64,000 bases of DNA from Liolophura sinensis (Eukaryota > Mollusca > Polyplacophora > Chitonida > Chitonidae). Below are positions 11,525 through 22,299 of this stretch, in pieces. Positions within the stretch are counted from its first letter, which is position 1. Every line of letters starts with the position of its first letter. The notes under the pieces were generated by a model that was not told the origin of the DNA, did no database searches, and saw nothing but the letters and a program-made list of their open reading frames with translations. The stretch covers positions 24,277,764 to 24,341,763 of the forward strand of contig NC_088306.1 of assembly GCF_032854445.1 (NCBI RefSeq). Direction: 5' to 3'. The translations under genes were made by a program, and so were the position numbers.

Positions 11525-12628
11525 ATGATGAAAACGAAACTGAATTCCCACCCCACTGAAAGTAGCCAAAGCCCGGTACCTGACGGGATGAGGGATTGTC
11601 CGGTCTTACATACCTTTCGTCCTGTTATGCGAATTTTACAGCTGTGCGGAGCTATCAGCTATTTGCCTGTCTCAAATCACCAGCCCCCTTGTTCTGGAAG
11701 GTCAGGAGACAGACCCAGGCGCAAAGCGTCCGGAAGGGTCCTGCGAATAATTTACATGGCGTTTCTGTATATTCTGGGATTATCCAGTGCCGTCAGACTG
11801 ATATACTGTGTTGTTGTGAACGGGATATCAACCGAAAGCGGCGAATCCCTGATATTGCTTACGATTGGTTGTGTGTCGGTGGCAAGTGCAATAAACATTA
11901 CGTGTCTGATTGTAAGGCTTTGTTTGTCATTACCAAAGTTCTTCGCGTGTTTATGTTTCATGCATTACAAGTATGACATCAGCGCAGAACTTAAGAAGTT
12001 CCGGAAATGGAGCATTTGTGGATGTGTTCTTGTCGTCGTTGTTGTATTGAGCACGCAAACTAGTATTGTCGTCTTGTTTGGAACAATATTTGTTAGGGAG
12101 GAGAATGGAGGTTTCTTCTATTTCTTAACCTGTCCTTTTAGGAACGGCCAATCTGTTGCCCTCGATGCAATCTTGATTTTCTTGTTTCTAATTACGTGCG
12201 TCTGTTCCGTCTTGATTTTATGGGCGTCTTTCGTGGCTTACGTGGGGTTTTGTTACATTTCGGGTTCCTTATTTCTTAAACTGGCAAAACAGTTAGACAA
12301 TATGAGTATCTCATCACGAGAACGACCGGACTCTGGTGAAAACCGAATGAAAAAGGTCGTCGAATTGAAAATGGACGAGAATTGTATGGAGAATGCCATA
12401 GAATTCCACCAGGATGTTTGTGAGTTTGTGTCGGAGGGCAATTCGTCTTTTAATCACTACATTCCGTGCCTATACATCCTGACAATTCCTTCCATTTGCT
12501 TTGTATCCAACGCCCTTATGCAACTGTCCAGTTTGTCTGGTTACCTAACGGTCTCTTTAACCATAGAGATTGTGATGATCAGCTTTCTCACAGCCACAGT
12601 TTGGATAGGGGCTCAGGTCAGCTCCAAG
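11525..12628 (+). CDS. Exon 1 of plus-strand GRL gene
   Basis: 368 codons ending AQVSSK, with AAG|GTAATC donor at 12629. The open frame continues ten codons into the intron to a stop at 12661, which could mislead an automatic caller into a single-exon gene lacking helix 7. Confidence 0.87.
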
Positions 12629-15600
12629 GTAATCGTGCATTTTATCCCATCAACGCCTTAAGCATAAACGGGTTGTTTTCATTCCAATAAAAACTATTAA
12701 TTGTCAGGAATCTCAGCTGATTTGTCGCACCCGACGTCTGGGCCTCCTCGAGCTCTTTGTCGCTCACTTGTCTAGCCGCCCTGGCGCCCCTCTAAATGGG
12801 TGATCTTCGGAAGGCTTTCGTTCGATGAGGTGGCACACCGGTTCGGTGGGTGAGAATGTAGGTGCGGGTCCCACGCCATTGGGTGACGGGGAGTGTGTGG
12901 GTTGGTTATCTAATGCAAAGCTCCTGGTTTAGACTGTCATTTCCATATTACAGATTCCAAGGACCCGTTGTAACTAGATAGGAAATCGTCTCACTTCGGG
13001 GCAGTTGAGAGGTGTAATGTTTTGCATGTAGAAAAAACAAGTAAAACTTACTTGAATATAAAGTACCAATTACTGGAGGACATGTGTGTCAAAAACTGGG
13101 GTCATGTGATTTATATTTTGTGTTTTATCCAAGGACAAAAGGAGATTTTCCTAATTTAAGGAGTTTACTGCGGAAATTACCTTTATAATAAAAATACGAT
13201 TAGGCCAGCCAAAATCATTTCCACATATTTGGTTTCTAGATAGGGAATAGTAAGCTATACTAAGGCATTGTCCTCATTGGTTCAGTGGTCATATGCGTGC
13301 CTGGAAACCGTTGTGTCGAATAGGGCGATGAGTTCGATTCTTTTCTTACCACATTTTTTTTAGCCCTTAACAAAGTAAGGAAATGGAAGGGGGATTAATT
13401 TGAAATCTTACTGACATTACATGAAGCTTTCAATAATAACATAACATAACAAGGAGAAGAAGAAAACAAAAAAAAATGTTGAGATGAAAGAGCGTTAAAA
13501 CTTATTTCCAGACATGGCCTTTAATATTCTTTTAGCTTTTTCTTTCGTGGGAAAAAGGATATATGAAAAAGTCTTGTATGGAAGGTATTTGGATCCCCCT
13601 TTTGCTAGGTTTCCCCTGTGCAGAATAGTGGTCTACATATAAAGGATGTGATGCATGCCTAAAATTCCATTGAATGTAAAGTAATGTTGTTGTTTATATC
13701 CAAACACAGGCATTTAATGTGAAATATGGTAATATTTGTGAATATATCAAAATATAAATTTGATCAAAATCCAGGTTGGATACATGTGTTAGCTGAAAGG
13801 ACCAAATTCTTGTGCAAATATATTTTACTTTACGACCTCATTTATAACACTATTAAGCAAAGACAATATGTACTAAGAAAAGCCCACTATGCAACAATTA
13901 TTTGCAATTGTTTTTTCTCTTTAAAAGTCGAAATATATATTGAAGACGACATTTGTAACTATCTTTTCGCACTCTTTTATCTGATTTTTGTTTTCTCCTT
14001 CTTAAATTAGCACTGTTCGAAATTTTGGAGAAACCAAGGGCTTGTGGCAAGTGGGCCTAGGTCAGGTTTTACTAATCAGTCTTAATTATCCGAGCACGTG
14101 TTACATAACTGCCCTGATTATTAATTCTGGGTTGCTATGGTAACTACATGCATTTATTTCTGGTATGGTTTGGGCAATTGATCCCCAATTATATCATATA
14201 CATGTATGTTGGCCACTTGAGTATTCTATATGCTAAACTTTCGTATCATACTTTCACTGGTTTGTGTAAAACGTCGTATTGGTAATTGTCCTTGCTAATA
14301 TTGACCTGGATCGTCCCTTTTTTGACGGCTAGTTAGCAAATGTCTGCTTCGACGTTTAGATCCACTCATGACATATGGTTTGCTTCCCTTCATACAGGCT
14401 GATGCAGCACGGGATAGTCTGTTTCGTTTAAACACACAGGAATCTTCTAACAAACAGTTACAACTGGTAGGTACTACTATTTGTTTCCAGCTAGATTTAA
14501 AACCATCAGGGTATTACTTTTAATAACGATTGCCTTGTGTTCATAAATAAGATTTCTGTATATACATAACAGATCACAACAGTGACTACTGTTTGACTGA
14601 CAAAAAAGCCCTTCTCTTGCCATTTTACACCTCTTAGGATTTTCTTTCATCAGCTGATGTAAATACTTGATAGTGTCAACTTTCACATCTCATATTGCCA
14701 TCATTTAACCAAACTTAGGTACAAACATGATGTAAATTACAGTTTATGAGACGCCACTGGCCTTGAATTCCTGAAAATCCTATGTTGTCATTACGTTTAC
14801 AAAAATAAAGTTCTCAGCTCTTTCAGGCCAATCCTGAATATAAACTATTAAGTTTTATATAATAGGCTTAGCCATGCACTGTAATAGAATCAATCATAAG
14901 TGAATATTTCTAGAGAAAAGCGATGGGCAAGTCAAGCCAAAATCACCGTGACTCATGGACACAAGTACAAAATTCACGGGCACCAGTTTTGATGACGAAT
15001 GTTTTTGTGACGTGTAGTCCACAACTCCCCAGTGTCATCGTGACCTTGTTTAGTACATCATCTCACCACCATATTCCGTACCTATTATGCAAATCTAACA
15101 GTTTACAAGTAGATAGGCTTCGTCATCGTTGAGAAACACTTTAAATACAAAGCTATTCTGCCTAAATTTGTATTGTTTGCGTGGCATTACATGTACTTTC
15201 TCTATTCCAGGCTTGCTTCTTTGCTGCGAAGTTAAACTCGCCCGGTATTGGCGTTAAGTTCTTCGACATTTTCGTCATTGACAAAGCTCATATTCTCACG
15301 GTATGTTATATACAATTAACTAACTACAACCTTCATATATATTTGGATTGCTGTGCTCTCATGTCAAGTTATGGGACTTCCTTTTCGCGACTTCTTATGC
15401 TGTACGACAAAACTATGCTGTACGTCTTTAATTATATACCAACACAGCTATACCCGTTAAAACATATGCACCACTTGTTCCAAAATACACGCAGTAAGCA
15501 ACATACCCATTATACAGTGTCTACTTCTGGGGGGAAAGAAGTTATCATAATCAGTCAACTGTTCTTAAAGATATTTCTTTCCAAACCATTTCACTGATAT

Positions 15601-17346
15601 GACGACTGTTCCGGGGAAAAGACACAGCGCGTAGTCAGATACCAGGCACACTTTTTAACACTGTTGATTTGGTTGGGAGGCCTTATTTTTTATGATGTCC
15701 TGGAGACAATTTGAACAGAGAAGAAAAGATTTCTTTTTGTATGTACATACATCTACATGAGTTTTTCAACGATAGCCACAAATCTTAACTGATAAATAGT
15801 CACAGCTCTAACTAATAGTCACAGAAGTTGAAATTTGATTTTCACAGATCTAATAAATATTGGCAGGCCTAACTAATAGATAGTATCTGACATAGCTAAT
15901 AAATACCCACGAGCATTTGAAGTTTATACATCTAACTAACAGACATTCACAGGTCAAACTAACCGAATTAAAACTATAGTGTTATTGTTGATATAGATGA
16001 TTGCCCGGATTTACTTTGTTGATGGTCGTGGGTTTCCCCCGGTTTCCTCCCACCATAATGTTGGACGCTGTCGTAGAAATGAAATATTCTTGAGTATGGC
16101 GTATAACATGAATCAAATGAATAAATAAATGACAGAGTAAATCCAACAACGAGCCCTTTATGCACATCACCATAGGCCTGCTGAGTTAGGGTTATCATTG
16201 TTATCTCCCTTGTCTGAGAACTATGTTGTTTTTATTTTGAACGGACAACCATGTTTGGCAATTTCACAGGCGTAAGGGATATCACAAAAGGAGGAACGAA
16301 CAAAGTGCCAAATGCCACTATTTCGTTTGAAAAAAAAACACTGGTCGAACGTAATGAAAAAAAATGGTTAAACGTAATGTGTGCGTAACCATTTATGATG
16401 TTCTTCAAACATTCTTGAGTGCGGCGTAAAACACTAATAAATAAATAAATAAATAAACACATACGACATTTGAATCTGTTTAGTCGAAGTTCTATTTATA
16501 TTAAGAAAAATTGACAGTAAGAGCACGAGTTCTTCAAAGTACTGTCAGCTGTGTATCTGGTGATTTTTCTAAATCAGTTATTATATATTATAACGAGGAA
16601 AACGATTTATTAATTTATTAATCACTTAACCATCTACTCTAGAGTATTTTACTTACACGACGGCGGTCAGACTTGTGGGTGGTGAACAGTGCACGACGGA
16701 AACCACCGACCTTTGAAAACTTACTGTCGAGTGAGTTCTTGGGGTCTAACGTCGTGCTTAACAATGTTTCAGTCACATGACGACGAAGGAATCCTTAGAG
16801 TGTAGTTAATGTGCCTCGTTGTTGCCGGACAGATTTCCACCACTTTTTTATCTAGTGCTGCTTCACTGAGATGCCTAAACGAAGGCATGTAAACCGCCAC
16901 GCCCGAGCCACCACACTGATACGGGTTAACCAGTCGTTGCACCTTTCATGCTGAACGCCAATCGAGGAAGTTACAACTTCCTTTTTTAAGGTCTCAGGTG
17001 TGACGTACGTACATAACACCATATTGGCGGTAGATATTAAGTCTTCATCAAACATACAACTGAGAAAACTGGTACCAACGAACGTTGTGAACCGCTTGAC
17101 ACAAAGGCTCCACAAGTAGTGACGAGTAAGTAAAGCGCTAACTATCTGTAATCCTTCAGACAGTGAATTGCCTTTGTTATCACGCCGTTTCTATTTTTCT
17201 TGCAGATGTTTGGCATTCTAATTACCTACACTTTACTAATACTACAGTTCGACGCTTCTGTGATGAAATCGAAGAGAGAGACGACCACTACGATGGCCAC
17301 ATCATTCGCCACTTCCGGGCAACCAGTGACATCTTCACTCGTTTGA
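11525..17346 (+). CDS. Gustatory-receptor-like seven-helix receptor, copy 2 (complete, four coding exons)
   Basis: Complete receptor assembled from exons 11525-12628, 14398-14466, 15211-15300 and 17206-17346, giving about 467 residues. All three introns are GT-AG and phase 0. Exon 1 gives the N-terminal HTFRPVMRILQLCG block (family-like) and six hydrophobic segments, starting near RVLRIIYMAFLYIL, SLILLTIGCVSVAS, CGCVLVVVVVLS, LDAILIFLFLIT, YIPCLYILTIPS and VSLTIEIVMISFL. Exons 2 and 3 form the inner loop and the approach to helix 7 (GVKFFDIFVIDKAHILT). Exon 4 carries MFGILITYTLLILQF, the TYxxxxxQF signature of insect gustatory receptors, then a 31-residue tail. Three phase-0 introns near the 3' end, the last just before TYxxxxxQF, is the ancestral layout reported for the family. 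Start chosen at the first of two Met codons that aligns with copy 1; an in-frame ATG also exists at 11501. Ligand unknown. Confidence 0.87.
13272..13345 (+). repeat. tRNA-like SINE head, degenerate
   Basis: A-box-like TTGGTTCAGTGGTC and B-box-like GAGTTCGATTC are spaced as in a tRNA gene, but no good acceptor stem forms. More likely a degenerate tRNA-derived repeat than a working tRNA. Confidence 0.4.
14255..14360 (+). repeat. Dispersed family B, partial copy in GRL intron
   Basis: Matches the GGTTTGTGTTATACGTCGTT...TTGACGGCTGGTATACGAAT...TTCGACGCATAG segment shared by copies near 32.8, 38.1, 46.0 and 60.2 kb. Confidence 0.65.
14398..14466 (+). CDS. Exon 2 of plus-strand GRL gene
   Basis: 23 codons, ADAARDSLFRLNTQESSNK and on, between a TTCATACAG acceptor and a CTG|GTAGGT donor. 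Same length, phase and core sequence as the paralogue exon at 551-619. Confidence 0.85.
15211..15300 (+). CDS. Exon 3 of plus-strand GRL gene
   Basis: 30 codons, ACFFAAKLNSPGIGVKFF and on to KAHILT, between a TCTATTCCAG acceptor and an ACG|GTATGT donor. In this family the segment before the last helix has a G-x-x-x-(F/L)-x-(I/L/D) pattern; GVKFFDIFVID fits. Confidence 0.83.
16016..16130 (+). repeat. SINE, main family, 3' part
   Basis: GATGGTCGTGGGTTTCCCCC, then the CCACCATAATGTTGG block and an AATAAATAAAT end. Confidence 0.85.
16398..16455 (+). repeat. SINE, main family, tail fragment
   Basis: ATTCTTGAGTGCGGCGTAAA followed by an AAATAAATAAAT tail. Confidence 0.8.
16738..17003 (-). repeat. 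SINE, second family
   Basis: Minus copy of the 50893-51222 element. Shared blocks: TCACATGACGACGAAGGAAT, GTTAACCAGTCGTTGCACC, and GAGGAAGTTACAACTTCC. Confidence 0.8.
17206..17346 (+). CDS. Exon 4 (last coding exon) of plus-strand GRL gene
   Basis: After a TATTTTTCTTGCAG acceptor, 46 codons then TGA. They begin MFGILITYTLLILQFD, giving helix 7 and the TYxxxxxQF signature. The hydrophilic tail is rich in Thr and Ser. The exon is phase 0, so it joins exon 3 directly. Confidence 0.86.
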   Translation: MFGILITYTLLILQFDASVMKSKRETTTTMATSFATSGQPVTSSLV

Positions 17347-17640
17347 AGCAATCAAGATGTTAGCCAGCGCTAACATTTTCATTCATGTCCAGTTGTAGAG
17401 ATATATTGCTCCCCTATTTAATAATCTATTCTTATACCCTTACTACACAACAGAGAGTCAAGCTGGTAATCAAATAGCTAAAGAAAGTGTGCAGATTTTC
17501 TTACAAGACTACTTTTAATGAAAACAAATGTGTTGGATCTACTTTACGTGTGCCATCACTGGTTGACAAATGCTTGTCGGTAGATGAACAAGGAAAGACA
17601 AAATGGTGCAGCAGACAATGAACATTGGTTGACACATCAT

Positions 17641-17830
17641 AGGGTATAAATAAGACGTACACCATAGAGCGAAAATAAAAACAGAACAACGACGAGATTG
17701 TGATAGCCGTTGAATGGTCACACGTAACCGGTGCAATGCGGGCTCTTTTCAATTTCTCTGAGTTAGAGTTTTATTCTAACTGTTCGTGATGCCGTTCTGG
17801 TACATATGCTATAAAACTTTTAAAACATTT
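17641..17830 (+). repeat. Dispersed family C (TATA-bearing), copy 1
   Basis: TATAAATA at 17645-17652, then an ACGACGAGATTGTGATAGCC block, TGGTCACACGTAACCGGTG, and GAGTTAGAGTTTTATTCTAA. It lies just downstream of the GRL gene and is shared with about nine other copies in the window. Confidence 0.65.
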
Positions 17831-17855
17831 CAGATGGTATCTCTGGGTATATTCT

Positions 17856-17912
17856 GCTTCGGTGGCCTAAGTGTTAGAAGATCCACCTCGCTATCGGGAG
17901 ACCTGAGATACG
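17856..17912 (+). repeat. tRNA-like SINE head, second family
   Basis: TCGGTGGCCTAAGTGTTAGA resembles a tRNA A-box region, followed by CGGGAGACCTGAGATACGAT. The same head begins the copy at 55598. Confidence 0.5.
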
Positions 17913-18079
17913 ATATAACTCATATATAGTTTAGTGTGTATAACCTTTGAAAACCCTCACATCCAACACACTCTGTAACAGTGTCACATCGAGAAATAAA
18001 ACTATGTGTTAGACGATAATGCATAATACGGTACGTCGTTAAAATACTCGGTCTCCTCGAAATATGCTGTGATATACTA

Positions 18080-19607
18080 AACTCTGTCAAAAAAGAAACG
18101 CGACCCCCGTATTTTAGAGATTTTAATATTTAGTTTTAGGGCGGCACAACTTTTTTCTTATTGAAGACAGAAGTCAGAAATTTGGCAGAATAATAATCAA
18201 GATGGTCATGTTTAAAACTGTCTTTTCAAATGTCATCTCACAGACACCAGTTGCCCACCAGGGAGCGTCTTCCTCAGTATCTCGTATGACCACCACGAGC
18301 TGCAATCACTGCACGGCATCTCCTTGGACAAGAATGGATAAGACGCCGGATTCTCTCCTGGGGAATGGCCCTCCACTCCTCCTGTAACGCAACGGCGAGC
18401 TGTTGAAACGTCTGTGGCGGTGGCTGACGTTGACGCACGTGTCGATCCAGAGTATCCCACAGCTGTTCAATAGGGTTGAGGTCTGGTGATTTAGAGAGTC
18501 ACGGCAAGACATTGACGTTGGAATCCTGCAGAAAGCTTATTGTTGCACGTGGAGTATGAGGCCTGGCGTTGTCCTGTTGAAAAAGCTGTGTCTGTCGGTC
18601 AATAATCGGGAGAAGGTGAGGCTGTAACACGTGGTTGATGTAACGTTGGGCTGTCAGGTTCCCTGGAACGATCACCAAGTCTGATTTCTGGTTGTACGAG
18701 ATGGCTCCCCAAACCATAACACTGCCTCCGCCAAATCTGTCCACCTGCCGGACGCAGATGGGCGCAAAGCGTTCATGACGTCTCCTATACACACGCTGTC
18801 TTCCGTCGTGACGTGTCAAAAGAAAACGGGATTCAGAAAACCAGATGCGCCTCCAGTTTTGTAAAGACCATATGCTTACGTTGTTGCACCACCTGAGTCG
18901 TAGGTGTCGATGTAAGGGGCGTAGTACAGCCCCAACAACTGGTCTACAGGCACGTAAACCCGCTTCTTTCAGACGGTTCCTAATCCTTTGAGCCGACACT
19001 CTCCTCAAACCTGGTATTTGTGTTGCAGTCACGGTTGGTAGGGCATGCCGATTACGCAGGTGAAGGACCCGGATGTACCGATCTTGAAGTGGGGTGGTGA
19101 TTCTTGGCCTTCCACTTCTCGGGCGATCGTTGGTCGAATTAAAGTTGTTGTAACGGCTCCAAAGTCGGGATATCGTTGTTTTGTGAACATTTAGGTGTCG
19201 TGCAATAGTACCAAAACTTTCTCCGGCTTGAAAACGACCAATGGCGATATTTCGGTCGGCAGCACTCAGTCGCGGCATTTTACCGACTGCCTTTCGTCGA
19301 CGAATGAATGAATAAAATACGAAAGCACATGGGCTTTTATACAGCCCTACACTATAACTGCCATTAACATGATTTGCATGTGAATGGTTCTGTGTGCGAC
19401 GTCAACAGGGTCAGTCCATGTATTGTGACGTAATAAGCAATAAAATACACTTAGGAGAGAAAAGACAGTTGTTTGGATGGTAATCTTCATTAAAAACGTG
19501 TATAATTTCATTACATTTGGCTAAAATTTAGTTTGGAAGCATTAACTTTATTCGAACGAATTTTTGATATCCGAGGACACGGGTTGCGTTTCTTTTTTGA
19601 CAGAGTT
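18080..19607 (-). mobile_element. Tc1-like DNA transposon, full length, inactive
   Basis: 1528-bp element bounded by near-perfect terminal inverted repeats (AACTCTGTCAAAAAAGAAAC at the left, its complement at the right) and flanked by TA on each side (18078-18079, 19608-19609), the usual Tc1/mariner target duplication. It contains a disabled transposase on the minus strand. A repeat with these ends should be multicopy in the genome. Confidence 0.92.
18274..19278 (-). pseudogene. Tc1-like transposase, disabled
   Basis: Starts MPRLSAADRNIAIGRFQAGE with an N-terminal helix-turn-helix, then a GRPR hook (residues 56-59). The catalytic domain has GGGSVMVWGAIS, QQDNARPHTP (second Asp at residue 236) and, beyond a premature stop, SPDLNPIEQLWD (Glu at 271, giving the 34-residue spacing of DD34E). 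Two lesions are visible: TGA at 18499-18501, where the family has Trp in LPWPS, and loss of one codon at FSESRF (FTDESRF in the relative at 30 kb), which removes the first catalytic Asp. Apart from the stop the frame is open to a normal C-terminus, so decay is moderate. Confidence 0.9.
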
Positions 19608-19772
19608 TATTTGGTTCACAGGTGATTCACAAATGTAAAATTTTCAGGATGAGCTTTAAGCGCCCGTATGTACACTGTTATCCACTTATTGAGACCAATG
19701 TCTGAACAACTACCGCTTTATAGAATTCCAGTAAGCCTTTTAAAAAGCACTGAACAAATCTGTACATAAACA

Positions 19773-19928
19773 CGTTTAGTATCCGATCTATGTCAAAAGA
19801 TTGGATTCTCTCGTTTAGTATCCGGTCTATGTTGAAAGATACCATTTCCTCGCTTAGTAAACGGTCTATGGTGAAAGATGGGATTCATTTGTTTACTAGC
19901 CGGTCTATGTTGAAAAATAGGATTCCTT
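19773..19928. repeat. Minisatellite, 39-bp unit, about 4 copies
   Basis: Units begin near 19773, 19812, 19851 and 19890 and share a TTTAGTATCCGGTCTATGTT core and a GAAAGAT-ATT block; they are diverged at about 15-25 percent. Confidence 0.75.
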
Positions 19929-19929
19929 T

Positions 19930-20550
19930 GTTTATGTTATAAGATAGGATATCAAAATTTGACAGACCGATCGATAGATACTGCAACTTAATCAGTAATA
20001 AATAAACGGGAAGACTGACGTCTTGGAGATGACTTTCTATATCCAGACCCTGGTAGAACATATACGCACATAGCTTAAATGGTTTTACGGCAGTAAAAGG
20101 TTTGCAGTTCAAGACCCACCAGCTAATTATGTACAGTCACTTTTCCTTTTGTTGCCTTTTCTTGTAGCGTTTAAATAATGTGTGCAATAAACAGTGACCG
20201 CTTTATACGCAGTGTTCGAGTGTACATGGATCTTGTTTCCACAGCAGGATAAATATTGCAGGAATTGATTGTGTTTAAGACTTCGTCACAGTTTCCGCCA
20301 GCCAATGTACAGATTGTTATTTACACTTCACGTTCATCTCTCTTTGATCGCTGGCTCGTGCTCTTGACTAAAGCCATATAAAAGGTTTTCGAAAAGCATG
20401 AATTTATAACTGACAGTATAAAACATCACGCTTTAATGCATGATTCGCTCTGTTCAACATAAAAACTCTTTTTAAGGAGATACCAATAAATTACTTTCGG
20501 ATATGTTAACCTGGCCCCGCCTCGAACACATAGAGATATTGGATGTTCAT
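19930..20550. other. Gene-free stretch
   Basis: No domain-bearing frame. Several TATAAAA-like strings (near 20387 and 20420) but no associated gene. Confidence 0.4.
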
Positions 20551-20553
20551 AGG

Positions 20554-20630
20554 CAATATCTTGCATATCAATAGACAATATCTTGCATATTAATAGACAA
20601 TATTTTGCATGTTAATAGACAATATATTCT
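20554..20630. repeat. Short tandem repeat, 22-bp unit, 3-4 copies
   Basis: CAATATCTTGCATATCAATA-type units begin at 20554, 20576, 20598 and 20620. Confidence 0.75.
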
Positions 20631-21857
20631 CCTCATTCCTGTTCTGAATATCTGGGGACAGCCGGAATTCGTGCAAAAATAATTGAGTGCTTTAAATGTT
20701 TTAAATGTCATTTATGTTGTCTTGGGCCAACTTGTATCCCCTTCTTTTTAGCAGTGAAAGCACATGTTTTCCAACCCAGTGCTTTTTCTCAAGCGCATGC
20801 AAACAGCGTGTGTGTAAAGATCTGATCAACAAATTCGTCGATCAGGCATACCAGTGCAGTTGTTCCATATTCATAAAAAGCTAGAAATCGAAGTATGGCA
20901 TATTCCTTCCCTTGTAAGAAAATGAGTTCACTCTGAAACATACCAATTAATTATTCAAAGCATACATCTTGACATAATTTCGTGTAATAGGTGTCTACAT
21001 GAGTGACATTTCGCAAAGTCCGTTACTAAGAGAAAGTACTTTCCGAGTTGAACTGGTTGCTGCCTTATGAAATACTTAATTGTCTCTTGTACTGTTTACT
21101 CTGCATGTACTGCGAATATCACAGAATCTTTTGTTGTAAATTGTCTAAAACTCCAGTGGAAATTGCGCTGCGCAGGGGCTGGAATCAGTGGTTTAACATG
21201 CAGATCACTCTATATAGCCCCAGAAGTCCAGCCCGAAAGCACAATCACAAAGTCTTTGAAACAAGACAAGGACAAAAACAAACAGATTTACAGGTTAGTT
21301 TCCAATAAATTCCAAAAAGGAGGCGGCCTTAAGTAACGGCTCCTCAGATATGCTCACAGCATTGGTCTCGAGTTGATAACTATTATAAAGAAGACATTCT
21401 GATTTTTTGTACAAAATACCCGTTTCTAAATCCTTTGTGATCACACACAATATTTCACGCACAAACCTTTCTTTTTCCGGTGTATTTTCTTTGAGATGCA
21501 TTCTTCTTCTACACTAGTTTTGGTTTTTTGATCTGGTTCGTGCTCGAGCATTACATAACACTTCTGATAACTTCAAAATACCCCAGGGGACACGTTACAA
21601 GCGTTTCTTTTCCAAGAAATAGTACTTGAATTAAAGTGGCAGGAGTTTTTATGCCGACTTTTGAATTCGGAGCTGGTTCAATTAATCAGGCTGTCGACAG
21701 TATCATATCAAAGGGACATTTCCGAAGAACATCTACTGAACATTAAAGAGATAATAGTCACTTGACTTTGCCACTATATATAGACAGAATGTATTTATTT
21801 ATTTATTGTATGAAACGTGTAAAGATTGACTGAAAAGAAGCACACCCCAAGTACCAA

Positions 21858-21858
<1 letters not shown>
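20631..21858. other. Gene-free stretch
   Basis: Only short frames without recognisable domains (for example 21048-21336 in two overlapping plus frames). No repeat family recognised. Confidence 0.4.

Positions 21859-21952
<94 letters not shown>
21859..21952. repeat. (TA)n microsatellite
   Basis: About 47 TA units with one GA interruption. It produces a false Tyr-Ile repeat frame on the minus strand. Confidence 0.95.
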
Positions 21953-21955
<3 letters not shown>

Positions 21956-22137
21956 GCAATAAAGTTTTGAAAGTCGAGTGGTAATGTAAAAATAGTTCGT
22001 CTAATGAACATAAGTTCTACCTACCCTGCATTCTGATATGAAAATTAGCTTGCTTTTTAACTAAAGTTTTTATTCGAAGCTATATATATGACCGATTTGC
22101 TTGCAGAGCCTACGTCGGTGACACATAACTTCAGTAT

Positions 22138-22245
22138 TTATGCATCGAAACAGAGAGTCGTTTATCAGCCGTCAACCCTGCGTCAATTGACATTCCAAGC
22201 CAATACTCGCAAGGCCAATTCCCAAAACGACGTTTAACAGAAACC
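22138..22245 (-). repeat. Dispersed family B, partial copy (minus)
   Basis: ATGCATCGAAACAGAGAGTC, then CAGCCGTCAA and CCAATTCCCAAAACGACGTT; the reverse of the block found at 45.9 and 38.1 kb. Confidence 0.6.
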
Positions 22246-22299
22246 ACTGAAGAACTAAGAAATAGAAACACTAGCAGACTAATGAAACTTTGTTTAATA

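Larger units (their letters stand above)
12629..14397 (+). other. Intron 1 of plus-strand GRL gene
   Basis: GT-AG intron of 1769 bp. It contains a tRNA-like repeat head near 13272-13345 and a dispersed family-B repeat segment at 14255-14360, 40 bp before exon 2. The frame at 13726-14010 has no recognisable homology. Confidence 0.7.
15301..17205 (+). other. Intron 3 of plus-strand GRL gene
   Basis: GT-AG intron of 1905 bp holding two main-family SINE fragments (16016-16130, 16398-16455) and one second-family SINE (16738-17003, minus). No further coding signal. Confidence 0.7.

Noticed and set aside
12629-12661. Ten codons and stop after exon 1 of the plus GRL gene
   Set aside because: Intronic read-through; the true protein continues in exon 2 at 14398.
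18306-18512. Separate 68-codon minus frame
   Set aside because: Shifted frame over the C-terminal part of the Tc1 transposase, which is explained by the in-frame stop at 18499.
21799-22011. Frame with Tyr-Ile repeats
   Set aside because: Translation of a (TA)n microsatellite.
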